This document shows positions 52,335 through 63,415 of a stretch of 64,000 nt of DNA, in pieces. The translations under genes and the position numbers were made by a program. Within the stretch, counting starts at the first letter, position 1; every line of letters starts with the position of its first letter. The notes beneath the pieces are model-generated. The model was not told the origin of the DNA and ran no database searches. It saw nothing but the letters and a program-made list of their open reading frames with translations. Source of the DNA: Halarchaeum rubridurum (GTDB lineage Archaea; Halobacteriota; Halobacteria; Halobacteriales; Halobacteriaceae); NCBI RefSeq assembly GCF_014647115.1, contig NZ_BMOO01000001.1, positions 372,001 to 436,000 of the forward strand, in the 5' to 3' direction.

Positions 52335-52718
52335 ATGAAGCGGATCATCGAGACGCCGGACGCACCCGACGCCGTCGGGGCGTACAGTCAGGCGACGACC
52401 GACGGGAACGTCGTCTTCACCGCCGGACAGATTCCGCTGACCGCGGAGGGGGAGAGCCTCGTGGACGAGGACGTCGCCACGCAGACCCGCCAGTGTCTGG
52501 AGAACGTGAAGGCCATCCTCGAGGACGAGGGGCTGACGATGCAGGACGTCCTCAAGACGACCGTCCTGCTCGCTGACATCGACGACTTCGAGCAGATGAA
52601 CGACGCCTACGGCGAGTACTTCGCGGACAACCCGCCCGCGCGGAGCGCGTTCGCCGTCGCCGACCTCCCGAAGGGAGCGGCAATCGAGGTCGAGGCCGTC
52701 GCCGCCCAGCGCGACTGA
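52335..52718 (+). CDS. ridA: RidA-family reactive enamine/imine deaminase
   Basis: 127 aa. Hydrolyses 2-aminoacrylate and 2-aminocrotonate released by PLP enzymes such as threonine deaminase. Family blocks: GAYSQATTDGNVVFTAGQIP, TRQCLENVKAILEDEGLTMQ, TTVLLADIDDFEQMNDAYGE and the C-terminal PARSAFAVADLPKGAAIEVE with the conserved substrate Arg. ATG 52335 gives MKRIIETPDAP. It is on the ilvA strand, separated by the exported-protein gene. Confidence 0.93.
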   Translation: MKRIIETPDAPDAVGAYSQATTDGNVVFTAGQIPLTAEGESLVDEDVATQTRQCLENVKAILEDEGLTMQDVLKTTVLLADIDDFEQMNDAYGEYFADNPPARSAFAVADLPKGAAIEVEAVAAQRD

Positions 52719-52724
52719 CGCCGG

Positions 52725-52907
52725 ATGGGCCTCGCGGACACGGCCGCGTGGGGCGGGGTCGCCGCCCTCGCCTTCCTGGTCGTCGCCGTCGCGTACCGCA
52801 CCTTCGCGGCCGGCGGCCCCTCGCTCCCAGTGCTGCTCGCGCTCGCCGTCGTCGTCGGGAGTGCGGGGGCGGTCGGGGCGCGCGTCGCCGAACGCCGACC
52901 CCGGTAG
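52725..52907 (+). CDS. Small two-helix membrane protein, unknown function
   Basis: 60 aa: WGGVAALAFLVVAVAYRTFA, a short loop, SLPVLLALAVVVGSAGAVGA and a basic tail (RVAERRPR). It starts 6 bp after the ridA stop, so it is probably co-transcribed. Coding status rests on composition and spacing. Confidence 0.6.
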   Translation: MGLADTAAWGGVAALAFLVVAVAYRTFAAGGPSLPVLLALAVVVGSAGAVGARVAERRPR

Positions 52908-52953
52908 CGAAAAGAAGGCTTTAAACCGTCGAGCGGGCTAGCGGGGAGTGCAG

Positions 52954-53035
52954 GCCGGGATGGCCGAATGGCAAAGCGCACGCCTGGAAAGCGTGTCCCC
53001 TTACGGGGTTCTGGGTTCAAATCCCAGTCCCGGCG
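52954..53035 (+). tRNA. tRNA-Ser (anticodon GGA)
   Basis: 82 nt. Acceptor arms GCCGGGA (52954-52960) and TCCCGGC (53028-53034) pair fully; discriminator G53035; CCA is not encoded. Anticodon stem CACGC (52979-52983) / GCGTG (52991-52995) with loop CTGGAAA, anticodon GGA at 52986-52988, reading UCC and UCU. A long variable arm (CCCC-TTAC-GGGG type, 52997-53008) and the T-arm CTGGG-TTCAAAT-CCCAG (53011-53027) confirm a class II serine tRNA. A short T-run follows. Confidence 0.96.
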
Positions 53036-53121
53036 TTTCTCTCAGCGAACTACTCCCGACGAGCGTCGCGTAGCGGCGGCGGAACCGTGTGAGGCGAAGC
53101 GGACTGAGGAGAGGAGGCCGC

Positions 53122-53994
53122 TCACACGACGCCGAGGCCGACGGCGAGCGCACCGAGACCGACGAGCGCGGCGACGGCGGCACCGGCGTACGCGTAGCGG
53201 TACGTGGCGAAGTCCGCGGCGAGTTCGCCCTCGGGCTTGTCCGAGACGATGAACGATTCGCCCGCGGCGGGTTCGACGACGACGTCCTCGGGTTTGAGCG
53301 GGTGAGTGGCGTCGGCGGCGGCGCGGACGTGTCCGAGCACGTAGACGTCGTCGCCGGGCGAGAGCGTCCCCTCGTAGTAGCGACGTTCGCCGTGCGCCGT
53401 CCCGAGGTCGACGACGTTCGTTATCGAGTCGGTCTGCTCGGCGAGGCCCGCTTCGTTGCGGACGAAGTCGGCGATGCGCGCGGGCGGGTCGGCGTCCGGG
53501 GGGACGCTGACGCCGACCGCGAAGTCGTCGAGGACGGCGAGGACGTCGCCGGCGGAGACGCCGACGTCGGTGAGACGGTCGACGTCGAGCGCGCCGACCT
53601 GTATCTCGTCGATGCCGGTACCCGAAGAGACGTCCTCGACGTGGTCGCCGACGTCGACGGTGACGGTGCCGGTGCCGTCGTCGAGGGCGAACGGCGTCGC
53701 GTAGACGCCCTCGGCGCGCGTCTCCCACATCTCGGAGTCACCGCGTTCGTCCCACTCCTCGACCTCCCACGCGGAGAGGACGGCGGGTTCACCGCCGATG
53801 GGGGAGTCGAACGGTTCGTCGGCGCGGACGGTGCCCTTCAGTTCGACGCGACCCTCCTCGCGGACGTCCCGGACGGCCGTCGTCTCGGTGGTCTCGACGA
53901 GCGCGTGTCGGCGGTGCTGGCGGCGGCCGTAGACGCCGGCGAACGCGGCGACGAGGAGGAGGGCGACGCCGACGACGGTCGGGAGGGCGGACAT
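53122..53994 (-). CDS. GIDE-domain membrane protein (MULAN/E3-like)
   Basis: 290 aa with one helix at each end (LPTVVGVALLLVAAFAGVYG and AYAGAAVAALVGLGALAVGL). The middle matches the GIDE domain of mitochondrial E3 ligase MULAN: VELKGTVRADEPFDSPIGGE, PAVLSAWEVEEW and DDGTGTVTVDVGDHVEDVS, followed by YYEGTLSPGDDVYVLGHVRA. No RING finger is present, so no ligase activity is implied. Role in haloarchaea unknown. Confidence 0.8.
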   Translation of the reverse strand: MSALPTVVGVALLLVAAFAGVYGRRQHRRHALVETTETTAVRDVREEGRVELKGTVRADEPFDSPIGGEPAVLSAWEVEEWDERGDSEMWETRAEGVYATPFALDDGTGTVTVDVGDHVEDVSSGTGIDEIQVGALDVDRLTDVGVSAGDVLAVLDDFAVGVSVPPDADPPARIADFVRNEAGLAEQTDSITNVVDLGTAHGERRYYEGTLSPGDDVYVLGHVRAAADATHPLKPEDVVVEPAAGESFIVSDKPEGELAADFATYRYAYAGAAVAALVGLGALAVGLGVV

Positions 53995-54045
53995 GCGTGT
54001 GCCCGTGTCGTCGAAGCGAGTGGATAAGGGTTCGGCTCGTGCGGC

Positions 54046-54285
54046 CTACAGGTCGGCGTTCACGCGCACTTCGCCCTCGGTGACGGTGTCGACGAGGTCG
54101 CCGTCGACGGTGTAGTCGTCCTCGTCCTTCTCGCTCCACCCGAGGGCGGCGAGGACGGCCTCGCCGAGGCCGGGGTCGGGGTCGACCCACGCGGTGTTCG
54201 ACTCGACTTCGGTGACGACGCCGAGCTCCTCGCCCTCGACGTCGACGAGTATCTTCCCTTCGTCCTCGCTGGTGAGCGTGGCCAT
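54046..54285 (-). CDS. Small PRC-barrel-like haloarchaeal protein
   Basis: 79 aa. MATLTSEDEGKILVDVEGEE leads into LGVVTEVESNTAWVDPDPGL, a beta-rich arrangement like the PRC-barrel/DUF2171 type, and it ends TVTEGEVRVNADL. Strongly acidic. ATG 54285 is used; the extended frame to 54312 adds a basic stretch that does not fit. Function unknown. Confidence 0.7.
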   Translation of the reverse strand: MATLTSEDEGKILVDVEGEELGVVTEVESNTAWVDPDPGLGEAVLAALGWSEKDEDDYTVDGDLVDTVTEGEVRVNADL

Positions 54286-54386
54286 ACGGTGTGCATGACG
54301 GCGCGCCGGCAAAGCGCTGGTGGCTGACGGACCCGGGTCGGCCGCGCGGGCGGCGGGGTTTTGCCCGTCGGGCGCGTCTCAGACGT

Positions 54387-54575
54387 GTGAACGAACCGAC
54401 GACGCGGGACGACGAGCGCGACGGCGACGGGCGCGACGGTGACGGAATCGACGACCCGGTCGTCGTGGACGCGGAGGCGGTCGACCCCGAGGACGGCGGG
54501 CTCGCGCACTGCCACGACTTTGCGCTCGCGGGGCAGGGGGCGGCGACGCGTCGCCGAAGGGCCGACCGGGTGTGA
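54387..54575 (+). CDS. Possible small acidic protein, unknown
   Basis: 62 aa from GTG 54387: MNEPTTRDDERDGDGRDGDG, DDPVVVDAEAVDPEDGG, then LAHCHDFALAGQGAATRRRR. The D/G-rich start and Cys-His pair are compatible with a haloarchaeal small protein, but no family is recognised and base composition alone could give this frame. It sits between a divergent small gene and the thermosome promoter. Confidence 0.35.
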   Translation: MNEPTTRDDERDGDGRDGDGIDDPVVVDAEAVDPEDGGLAHCHDFALAGQGAATRRRRADRV

Positions 54576-54644
54576 TAACCCCCACCATACGATTCGGTCG
54601 CGTCGAGCGCTCTCGCGTCACCTGACACCCTCTCACGCACAAAT

Positions 54645-54652
54645 TTTATATA
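54645..54652 (+). promoter_or_regulatory. TATA box of thermosome gene
   Basis: TTTATATA in the AT-rich block AAATTTTATATAG. It is 28-35 bp before ATG 54680, so transcription should begin close to 54672-54677, giving a leaderless or very short-leader mRNA. Thermosome genes in haloarchaea are heat-inducible; upstream bases that might mediate that cannot be singled out here. Confidence 0.65.
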
Positions 54653-54679
54653 GAAGGGCAAACAATCGATGTGGTGACG

Positions 54680-56347
<1,668 letters not shown>

Positions 56348-56446
56348 AGCCGGTCTGACGACGCCCACTCCCGACCCGACCCCGTTCTCGCATCGCTCGT
56401 CGACCGATTCCGTTCGGTTTCTTCGTACGTTACCGGCCAGTGGCCG

Positions 56447-56734
56447 CTACGTCCGCCACGCGCGCAGCCAGCGGAGGACGGTACGGTCGAGGTCGAACGT
56501 CGCGGCGAGGAAGTACGCGCCGGCACAGAAGAGAACGACGCCGACGGCGAGCGCGAGGACACCCCACGACCACGCGTCGCCGGCGAGGGTCGCGGCGGCG
56601 AACCCGCGGATACTGACGCGGACGAGTGCGATCCCGAGTACGAAATAGCCGACTTTCCACGCGAGGCGTTTCACCTCGGCGCGGGCGGCCCGTCGGGCGA
56701 TTTCCTCGACGTCGTCATCGCGTCGGGAGGCCAT
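56447..56734 (-). CDS. Small membrane protein, unknown function
   Basis: 95 aa. Charged N-terminus MASRRDDDVEEIARRAARAE followed by two helices (KVGYFVLGIALVRVSIRGFA and WSWGVLALAVGVVLFCAGAYFLAA split by a short loop) and a basic tail. No family recognised. ATG 56734 is favoured. It follows lrp on the same strand after 39 bp. Confidence 0.6.
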   Translation of the reverse strand: MASRRDDDVEEIARRAARAEVKRLAWKVGYFVLGIALVRVSIRGFAAATLAGDAWSWGVLALAVGVVLFCAGAYFLAATFDLDRTVLRWLRAWRT

Positions 56735-56773
56735 AGCCGTCGCTACGCGGCGATTGCACAAAAAAGAGGGCGC

Positions 56774-57235
56774 CTACTCCTCGTCGACGTCGAGTTCGAA
56801 CTGCTCGTTCTCGGCGGCGGCGTTGAGGACGACGCTCGTCGAGGACTCCTTGATGTCCTGGTCGCCGAGGAGTTCCTTGATGAGGTAGTTCATGTCGTCG
56901 GTGTCGATGAACTTCCCGATGGCGATGATGTCGTGGTCGCCGGTCACCTCGTAGACGGAGACCATCTGCTTGTGCGCGCGGAGGTGCTCGGCGAGGTCGG
57001 GGAGCGCGGTCCCCTCGACCTTCAACTGGAGGACGGCGGTGACGTCGTAGCCGAGCTTGTCGTAGTCGACGATGGGGGTATACCCCTGGATGACGCCCTC
57101 GTCCTCCAAATCCTTGAGGTGGTTGGAGATCGTCGTCACGGAGACGTCGAGTTCTTCGGCGAGGCTGCGGAGGCTCGCGCGGCCGTCGCCGAGGAGTGCG
57201 TTGATGAGTTTCGCGTCGAGGTTCTCGTAGGTCAT
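56774..57235 (-). CDS. lrp: Lrp/AsnC-family transcriptional regulator (glnA-linked)
   Basis: 153 aa. Winged helix ([40 protein letters not shown]) then the RAM ligand-binding domain ([35 protein letters not shown]). Acidic C-terminal extension. It is divergent from glnA; the same Lrp-glnA arrangement is known in Halobacterium, where Lrp influences glnA and other amino-acid genes. A TTAAAT box 30-35 bp before the ATG suggests leaderless transcription. Confidence 0.92.
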   Translation of the reverse strand: MTYENLDAKLINALLGDGRASLRSLAEELDVSVTTISNHLKDLEDEGVIQGYTPIVDYDKLGYDVTAVLQLKVEGTALPDLAEHLRAHKQMVSVYEVTGDHDIIAIGKFIDTDDMNYLIKELLGDQDIKESSTSVVLNAAAENEQFELDVDEE

Positions 57236-57359
57236 AGCCCGACAGACGGGCCGGGGGCATTAGAATTTAACGAACGTCCACTTCCCCAGATACCGAAAAG
57301 ATTTGCGAGGACCGCAACCGCTTTAGTAGTCCGTGCGTTTGCATCGAACGACGAAACCA
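57236..57359. promoter_or_regulatory. Divergent lrp-glnA promoter region
   Basis: 124 bp. Minus-strand TATA-like TTAAAT at 57265-57270 serves lrp; plus-strand TTTAGTA at 57322-57328 serves glnA with a predicted leader of about 9 nt. The DNA between is where Lrp would be expected to bind; no long symmetric site is evident, but CGAACGTCC / ACGAACGG-type half repeats recur near 57271 and 57364. Confidence 0.55.
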
Positions 57360-58730
57360 ATGACGAACGGGAAACCGGTCACTGATGGCGGTCTCAGCGA
57401 GACTGAACAGGAAGTGCTGGACGAGATCGAGGAGAAGAACGTCGACTTCCTCCGACTCCAGTTCACGGACATCCTCGGCACCGTGAAGAACGTCTCCGTG
57501 CCGGCGGAACAGGCCGAGAAGGCCTTCACGGACGGTATCTACTTCGACGGCTCCTCCATCGAGGGGTTCGTCCGTATCCAGGAGTCCGACATGCGTCTCA
57601 AGCCGGACCCCGAGACGTTCGCCATCCTCCCGTGGCGCCAGCGCGAGGAGACGGCGTCCGCGCGCCTCATCTGCGACGTCATCAACACGTCGACGAACGA
57701 GCCCTTCGAGGGCGACCCGCGCCGCGTGCTGAAGAACGTCCTCGAACGCGCCGACGACATGGGCTACACCGTCAACGCCGCGCCCGAGCCCGAGTTCTTC
57801 CTCTTCGAGGAGGACGAGCGCGGTCGCGCGACGACGGAGCTCTCGGACTTCGGCGGCTACTTCGACCTCGCGCCGAAGGACCCGGCCTCCGACGTGCGCC
57901 GTGACATCATCAAGGGACTCGAGGACATGGGCTTCGAGATCGAGGCCTCCCACCACGAGGTCGCGGAGTCCCAACACGAGATCAACTTCGAGTACGACGA
58001 CGCGCTCACCACCGCGGACAACGTGGCCACGTTCCGCACGGTCGTCCGCGCCATCGCCGCGGAGCACGACCTGCACGCGACGTTCATGCCGAAGCCCATC
58101 GCGGAGATCAACGGCTCCGGGATGCACACGCACTTCTCGCTCTTCGAGGACGGCGAGAACGCGTTCCACGACGAGGACGACGAGTTCAACCTCTCCGAGA
58201 CGGCCCACCAGTTCCTCGCGGGCATCCTCGAGCACGCGCCCGCCATCACGGCCGTCTCGAACCCGACCGTGAACTCCTACAAGCGCCTCGTTCCCGGCTA
58301 CGAGGCCCCGGTGTACGTCGCGTGGTCCGACCGGAACCGCTCCGCGCTCATCCGCAAGCCCGCGGCGCGCGTCCCCGCCGCCTCCCGCATCGAGGCGCGC
58401 TTCCCCGACCCGTCCTGTAACCCGTACCTCGCCTTCGCCGCGCTCATCTCCGCGGGTCTCGACGGCATCGAACAGGGCCTCGACGCGCCCGACCCGGTCC
58501 GCGAGAACATCTACGAGTTCGACGCCGAGAAGCGCGAAGAGTACGGCATCGAGACGCTCCCGTCGAACCTCGGCGAGGCCGTCGACGCCCTCGAGGCGGA
58601 CGACACCGTCCTCGACACGCTCGGCGACCACATCTCCGAGAAGTTCATCGAGGCCAAGCGCGAGGAGCACACGGGCTACCGCATCCAGGTCTCCGACTGG
58701 GAGAAGGAGCGCTACCTCGAGAAGTTCTAG
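57360..58730 (+). CDS. glnA: Glutamine synthetase, type I
   Basis: 456 aa. Makes glutamine from glutamate, ammonia and ATP. Key blocks: [45 protein letters not shown] (metal ligands), [15 protein letters not shown] (glutamate binding), the ATP loop [19 protein letters not shown], and [23 protein letters not shown] 57360 gives [11 protein letters not shown]. Divergent from the Lrp gene; the PAP2 gene converges downstream. Confidence 0.95.
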   Translation: MTNGKPVTDGGLSETEQEVLDEIEEKNVDFLRLQFTDILGTVKNVSVPAEQAEKAFTDGIYFDGSSIEGFVRIQESDMRLKPDPETFAILPWRQREETASARLICDVINTSTNEPFEGDPRRVLKNVLERADDMGYTVNAAPEPEFFLFEEDERGRATTELSDFGGYFDLAPKDPASDVRRDIIKGLEDMGFEIEASHHEVAESQHEINFEYDDALTTADNVATFRTVVRAIAAEHDLHATFMPKPIAEINGSGMHTHFSLFEDGENAFHDEDDEFNLSETAHQFLAGILEHAPAITAVSNPTVNSYKRLVPGYEAPVYVAWSDRNRSALIRKPAARVPAASRIEARFPDPSCNPYLAFAALISAGLDGIEQGLDAPDPVRENIYEFDAEKREEYGIETLPSNLGEAVDALEADDTVLDTLGDHISEKFIEAKREEHTGYRIQVSDWEKERYLEKF

Positions 58731-58748
58731 CTCTAACGGCTCAGGCCG

Positions 58749-59579
58749 TTAGCGACGTCCGACCCGTCGGCGAACCGACCGGGTGACGGGGAGCGCGACG
58801 ACCCCGGCGCCCGCGATTCCACTCGTTATCACGACACCGTACCACGGCAGCGGCGCGACCAGCGCCGCGAGGCCCAATCCGCCACAGACGGCGTACCCGA
58901 ACAGCGTCGGGGCGGGCCCGAGCGCGCCCCGCGGGTGGCGCGCGACGCCGAGGGAGCCGAGGAGCGCGCCGAGGCCGAGGCCGGCGGCGGCGAGCGCCTC
59001 GACGGTCGGGCCCGCGAGGCTCACGGCGATGACGCCGAGGCCGGCGGTGAGGACGTAGCCGGCGACGAGTCGACGACGCGTGAGCGCGAGGACGAACGCG
59101 ACGAGCGCGCCCCCGGCGAGGACGCCGGCGACGACGTCCACGAGGTAGTGGACGCCGAGGAGGAGGCGGGTGGCGCAGACGAGCGCGACGGCCGCGGCGG
59201 CGAGCCCCCAGCGGACGCGGCGACGCGGCCGCCGGAGAAGGGCGGCCGCCCCGCCGTAGAGGGCGGCGGACGAGATGGCGTGCCCGCTCGGGAAGCCGTG
59301 GCCGTCGGCGGCGACGAGCGCGACGCTGGCGGGCGGACGGCCGAGCGCGAAGAGCGCCTTCACGCCGACGACGGTGCCGAAGACGGCGAAGCCGAGCGCG
59401 ACGTAGCGGGCGGCGTCGCGCTCGCTGACGAGGTCGTAGCGCGGGCCGAGCCAGTGGACGGTGGCGACGGCGAAGACGACGAACCACGCGTCGCCGAGCT
59501 GGGTGGCGGCGGAGAAGAGCGGGACGAGGCTCTCGGGAACGTGGTCGGTGAGCGCGCGGGTGATGCCGACGCCGCGCAT
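58749..59579 (-). CDS. PAP2-superfamily membrane phosphatase
   Basis: 276 aa with about nine helices. All three PAP2 motifs are present: KALFALGRPP (KxxxxxxRP), PSGH (GFPSGHAISSAAL) and the TRLLLGVHYLVDVVAG block (SRxxxxxHxxxD type). It removes phosphate from lipid or isoprenoid phosphates on the outer face; the substrate is unknown. The C-terminal 110 residues are extra helices. It starts 3 bp after the YihY stop, so they form an operon. Confidence 0.87.
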   Translation of the reverse strand: MRGVGITRALTDHVPESLVPLFSAATQLGDAWFVVFAVATVHWLGPRYDLVSERDAARYVALGFAVFGTVVGVKALFALGRPPASVALVAADGHGFPSGHAISSAALYGGAAALLRRPRRRVRWGLAAAAVALVCATRLLLGVHYLVDVVAGVLAGGALVAFVLALTRRRLVAGYVLTAGLGVIAVSLAGPTVEALAAAGLGLGALLGSLGVARHPRGALGPAPTLFGYAVCGGLGLAALVAPLPWYGVVITSGIAGAGVVALPVTRSVRRRVGRR

Positions 59580-59582
59580 GGG

Positions 59583-60791
59583 TTATCGCTTCGAGCGGAG
59601 CCAGCCGGCGACCTTCCCGGGGACGCCGAGGGCGTTCAGCGAGAGCCCGACGATGGTCATGAAGACGTAGAGGCCGAAGGTGGAGAACCCGACGACGAGC
59701 ATGGCGAGGATGGCCCACCCGCCGTGGAGCCAGTGGAGCGCCCCGAGCGTCATGACGGTCCCGTAGAGGAGGACGAGGTAGGGGCCCCAGCCGCGGGCGT
59801 GGGTGCGTCGGACGCGCGAGCGGACGTACCCCTTCAGTTCGGTTTCGAGCGCGTCGCGGTCGGCGGTCTGCTCGTCGAGTTCGCGTTCGAGCGAATCGAC
59901 GCGGCGCTGGAGCTCGGCGACGTCCGGCGTCGGCTCGTTCCGACCGCCGTCGGTCTCCGGGCGACCGCCGTCCGTCTCGACCCGCCGCTCGTCCGGTTCC
60001 GTCTCGGTGTCGTCCGTTCGTCCCGCGAGCACGGCGTTGAGTATCGCCCCGGCCATAATAACAGTCCCGGAGACGTACAGCCACGTGATGAGGAGGACGG
60101 CCGCACCGAGGACGCCGTAGAGGTCGGGGGGGCCGACGGCGGTGACGTAGAGGCGGAAGGCGTCGGCGAGCAGCGTCCAGCCGACGGCGGCGGCGAGCGC
60201 GCCCGGCCACACGTCGGCGAACGGGAGGTCGGCGTCGGGGAAGACGGCGTACACCGGCAGGAAGACGACGACGAGCGCGGCGGCGAGGCCGACGCTCCCG
60301 AGGAGGCCGCCGAAGACCCCACCGATGGCGCGCGGGAGGAAGACGCCGACGGCGGCGGCGAGCGCGGCGGCGACCCCGACCGCACAGAGGACGAGCGCGC
60401 CGTCGGCGAACTGCTCCGTCAGGGGCTCGTTCTCCCGGCGGCCGTAGACCCGCGAGAACGCGACGTCGAGGCCGCGGAAGACGCGGAGGCCGGACCACGC
60501 GAGGACGACGAGGCCGGCGAGCGTCGCGCCGCGCCGGCCGGCCGCCGAGCGGACGGTTTCGGTGACGACGCGCTGGCCGGCGGGCGTGAGGAACGACCCG
60601 ACGGCGTCGACGACGTAGCGCGAGAGGGCGTCGCCGCCGAGCGCGGAGCCGAGGGCGAGCGCGAGGACGAGCAGGGGGACGAGGGAGACGAAGGCGTAGT
60701 AGGCGACGCCGGCGGCGAGGAACGTTATCTCGTGGCGGCGCGCGCCCGCGACGACGGCGCGGGCGACGCGGACGGCGTCGGGTCTGGACAC
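59583..60791 (-). CDS. YihY/BrkB-family membrane protein
   Basis: 402 aa. N-terminal six-helix YihY core (ITFLAAGVAYYAFVSLVPLL, VVLAWSGLRVFRGLDVAFSR, YGVLGAAVLLITWLYVSGTV). After it come an acidic low-complexity linker (about 270-300), a coiled coil (ELQRRVDSLERELDEQTADR) and two more helices. Function is not established, although the old label was ribonuclease BN. GTG 60791 is chosen (VSRPDAVRVARAVV); upstream frame reads antisense through trm1. Confidence 0.82.
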   Translation of the reverse strand: MSRPDAVRVARAVVAGARRHEITFLAAGVAYYAFVSLVPLLVLALALGSALGGDALSRYVVDAVGSFLTPAGQRVVTETVRSAAGRRGATLAGLVVLAWSGLRVFRGLDVAFSRVYGRRENEPLTEQFADGALVLCAVGVAAALAAAVGVFLPRAIGGVFGGLLGSVGLAAALVVVFLPVYAVFPDADLPFADVWPGALAAAVGWTLLADAFRLYVTAVGPPDLYGVLGAAVLLITWLYVSGTVIMAGAILNAVLAGRTDDTETEPDERRVETDGGRPETDGGRNEPTPDVAELQRRVDSLERELDEQTADRDALETELKGYVRSRVRRTHARGWGPYLVLLYGTVMTLGALHWLHGGWAILAMLVVGFSTFGLYVFMTIVGLSLNALGVPGKVAGWLRSKR

Positions 60792-60865
60792 GGCTGGTGG
60801 ATGGGGGCCGCCGGCAAAAACCCCGCGTGTGGCGCGGAGGGCGGGGAGGTGACGCCTCGAATCCG

Positions 60866-61975
60866 TCAGGGCGCGGCGTCGCGTATCTCGGCGACGGACG
60901 CGTCCGTCTCGAACGTCGTGCCGCCGTAGTGAGTGCGCGAGGCCGCGTGGCCGGCGTCGCGGAGACTCGTGAGGAAGTCGTCCATGGCGACGGCGGGTTC
61001 GCTCCAGCGCTTGTAGAGTTTGTGCTGGTCGTAGTGCGTGGGTCGGTCGAGTTCGGCGTCGAGCGTGTCGAGGAGGGTCGTGGCGGTCTCCGCGGTCCCC
61101 ATCCCCGCGTCGAGGCCGTCGCGGGTCGCGGCGAGGAAGGCGTCGTCGTGGGTCGCGCCGAGCCAGAGCGGCCCCGCGGCGAGGAGATTGGTGCCGTCGC
61201 AGTTCGGGCAGGCGTCCGGGCGGGCCGCGTGCAGGCCGTGCTCGTGGTCGCGCCAGAGACACTCCGGGCAGTGATAGACGTGCCCGAGCGCGTCCACCGC
61301 GTCGTTCGCGGCGCTCGCCGAGTGCGTGAGGTCGACGTACGTGCGGACGTAGTGACGCGTCGCGTGCGTCAAGAGGGGCGTGACGCCGACGTCGAAGCGC
61401 GCGGCGGAGCGAGCCATCGCGGAGAGGAGGACGCGGACGCCCATCTCGGCGTGGTACTCGGTGTTCCGCGGGACGGTGGCGTACTTGCGGACGCCGGAGT
61501 CGAAGTGCGCGCCGCAGAGCGGGGCGGTGTCCGTCGCCGTGACGCAGACCATGTCGCGGGCGTTGGCGAACGTCGCGTCGAGGAACGGCGCGGGCGTGCC
61601 GAACGGGTCGAGGTCGACGACGTCGTAGGCGTCCTCGGGGTCCCAGAGGACCGCGTTCGCGTCGTCGTGGCGGACGTCGCCCGCGACGCCGTTGCGCGCG
61701 AGGTTCTCGCGGGCGAGGTCGACGGCCGCGGGGTCGCGGTCGACGAGCGTCGCGTCCCAGCCGTCGGTGGCGGCGCGGACGCCCCGGACCCCCGAGGCGC
61801 ACGTCGCGTCGAGATACGTCTCCGCGCGGGGTTCGCGCTCGCGGTACGCGCGCAGCGCCGCCACCGTCAGATCGCGGTTCAGTTCCTGCTCGGTGTTGAA
61901 GAACACCGCGCCCTCGACGCCCTCGCCGGACTGCTCGGGCACCTCGACCGTCACCGCGCCCTCCGTGACCTCCAT
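60866..61975 (-). CDS. trm1: tRNA (guanine26-N2)-dimethyltransferase Trm1
   Basis: 369 aa. Methylates G26 of tRNAs using [23 protein letters not shown] is the family start; SAM site in [20 protein letters not shown]; catalytic region [21 protein letters not shown]-terminal zinc ribbon CPEC ... CPNC. ATG 61975 ([14 protein letters not shown]) is supported by homology; the frame extends 31 codons further without matching sequence. Divergent from the SWIM-domain gene. Confidence 0.94.
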   Translation of the reverse strand: MEVTEGAVTVEVPEQSGEGVEGAVFFNTEQELNRDLTVAALRAYREREPRAETYLDATCASGVRGVRAATDGWDATLVDRDPAAVDLARENLARNGVAGDVRHDDANAVLWDPEDAYDVVDLDPFGTPAPFLDATFANARDMVCVTATDTAPLCGAHFDSGVRKYATVPRNTEYHAEMGVRVLLSAMARSAARFDVGVTPLLTHATRHYVRTYVDLTHSASAANDAVDALGHVYHCPECLWRDHEHGLHAARPDACPNCDGTNLLAAGPLWLGATHDDAFLAATRDGLDAGMGTAETATTLLDTLDAELDRPTHYDQHKLYKRWSEPAVAMDDFLTSLRDAGHAASRTHYGGTTFETDASVAEIRDAAP

Positions 61976-62100
61976 GGCGTCCCGTGAGAGCGGTGCGGCC
62001 CTAAAGGACACGACACGAGGCGAGCGCCGCACCGACACCGATGCGACGACGACACCCGCGAACCGCACGCCCTTTAGTCGGCCCGGGACTATCGGCGGTC

Positions 62101-62463
62101 GTGACGGCCGACGCCCGCGACGACGGCGAGGACTGGCGCGACGCCCTCGGAGCCGCGGGCGAACTCACACCCGAAATCGTCGCGCGGGTCCTCGACGCGC
62201 ACGGCGACCGCGGGCGGCGCGCCATCGACGCCGTCGGCGAGGGGCGCGTGAAGCAGTACGCGGACTTCACGGTCGTCGTCGGCCACGAGGACGAGTACGT
62301 CGTCGAGGACGGCGGCTGCACCTGCCGGGACAGCCAGTACAACCTCGACCCCGACGACCCCGACCAGCGCTGCTGGCACGTCCTCGCCGTCGAGATCGCC
62401 GAGCGCGTCGGCGCGGTCGACCACCACGACATGTACTACTCCGAGGTCCGGGACTTCCTCTAG
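62101..62463 (+). CDS. SWIM zinc-finger protein
   Basis: 120 aa. The SWIM motif CxC-x(n)-CxH is formed by C73, C75, C91 and H93 ([11 protein letters not shown] ... [14 protein letters not shown]). The 70 residues before it form a small helical-beta region ([19 protein letters not shown]). SWIM domains bind DNA or protein. GTG 62101 is used; ATG 62041 lies in the divergent promoter area. It is followed by MoxR ATPase and CoxE-like VWA genes, the same three protein types as in the bacterial yehLMPQ cluster. Confidence 0.82.
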   Translation: MTADARDDGEDWRDALGAAGELTPEIVARVLDAHGDRGRRAIDAVGEGRVKQYADFTVVVGHEDEYVVEDGGCTCRDSQYNLDPDDPDQRCWHVLAVEIAERVGAVDHHDMYYSEVRDFL

Positions 62464-62512
62464 AGACCTGCTTCGCGGGTGCTTTTTGCCGTCGGGCACG
62501 TACCGGTCCGCG

Positions 62513-63415
62513 ATGACCGCTTTCGCGGACGCGACGGAGGCCGACGTGCGCGCGGCCTTCGACGAGCAGGACTACGTCGCCGGCGACGACGTCGTGACGA
62601 CGGCGCTCTTGGCGCTCCGACTCGGCAAACCCCTGCTCGTCGAGGGCGCGCCGGGCGCGGGCAAGACCGAACTCGCCAAGACGCTCGCGCGCGGCTTCGA
62701 CACCGACCTCGTCCGCCTCCAGTGTTACGAGGGATTGGCGGCCGAGAACGCCCTCTACGAGTGGAACTACACGAAACAGCTCCTCGCCGTCGAGGGCGAT
62801 GACGCGAGCGTCGACGGCGAGCGCTCCGTCTTCGACGAGGAGTACCTCCTCGAACGCCCGCTGCTGCGCGCGCTCGCCGAGGCCGACGACGGCGAGAACC
62901 CGCCCGTGTTGCTCGTCGACGAGGTCGACCGCGCGGACGAGGCCTTCGAGGCCCTCCTCCTCGAGGTGCTCTCGGACTTCCAGGTGAGCGTCCCCGAACT
63001 CGGCACGATATCGGCCGAGCGCCCACCGATAGTCGTCCTCACGTCGAACCGGACGCGCGGGCTCTCGGACGCGCTCAAGCGCCGCTGTCTCTACCTCCAC
63101 GTCGAACCGCCCACCTTCGAGCGCGAGCTCGAAATCGTCGAACGCAAATCCGCCCTCGACGCCGACGTCGCCGCGGAGGTCTGTGGCGTCGTGCAGGCGC
63201 TGCGCGAGCGCGCGCTCCGCAAACAGCCCGGCGTCGCGGAGACCCTCGACTGGGCGGACGCGCTCGCCGCGCTCGACGTCGAGGGCCTCGACGCGGCGAC
63301 GGTCGAGCGGACCATCGGCTGTCTCCTGAAGGACGCGACGGACGTCGCCGAAATCGACGCCGAGGCCATCGAGGCGGCGCTCGACGAGGCGCGCGCCGGC
63401 ACGCGGGCGGCGTGA
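62513..63415 (+). CDS. MoxR-family AAA+ ATPase
   Basis: 300 aa. Walker A GAPGAGKT (residues 45-52), Walker B VLLVDEVDRAD, sensor 1 VVLTSNRTRGLSDALKRRCL with the arginine finger, and a C-terminal lid. MoxR proteins act as chaperones that assemble or activate metal centres or complexes together with VWA proteins. ATG 62513 is preferred over 62486. The stop overlaps the next ATG (TGATG), coupling it to the VWA gene. Confidence 0.9.
   Translation: MTAFADATEADVRAAFDEQDYVAGDDVVTTALLALRLGKPLLVEGAPGAGKTELAKTLARGFDTDLVRLQCYEGLAAENALYEWNYTKQLLAVEGDDASVDGERSVFDEEYLLERPLLRALAEADDGENPPVLLVDEVDRADEAFEALLLEVLSDFQVSVPELGTISAERPPIVVLTSNRTRGLSDALKRRCLYLHVEPPTFERELEIVERKSALDADVAAEVCGVVQALRERALRKQPGVAETLDWADALAALDVEGLDAATVERTIGCLLKDATDVAEIDAEAIEAALDEARAGTRAA

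Noticed and set aside
54669-54677. ATGTGGTGA two-codon ORF ahead of the thermosome ATG
   Set aside because: Likely at or upstream of the transcription start and too short to support a functional claim.
62041-62100. Longer start for the SWIM gene at ATG 62041
   Set aside because: The 20 extra residues ([16 protein letters not shown]...) look like promoter DNA of the trm1-SWIM divergent region, which also contains a CTTTAGT TATA-like box near 62070.
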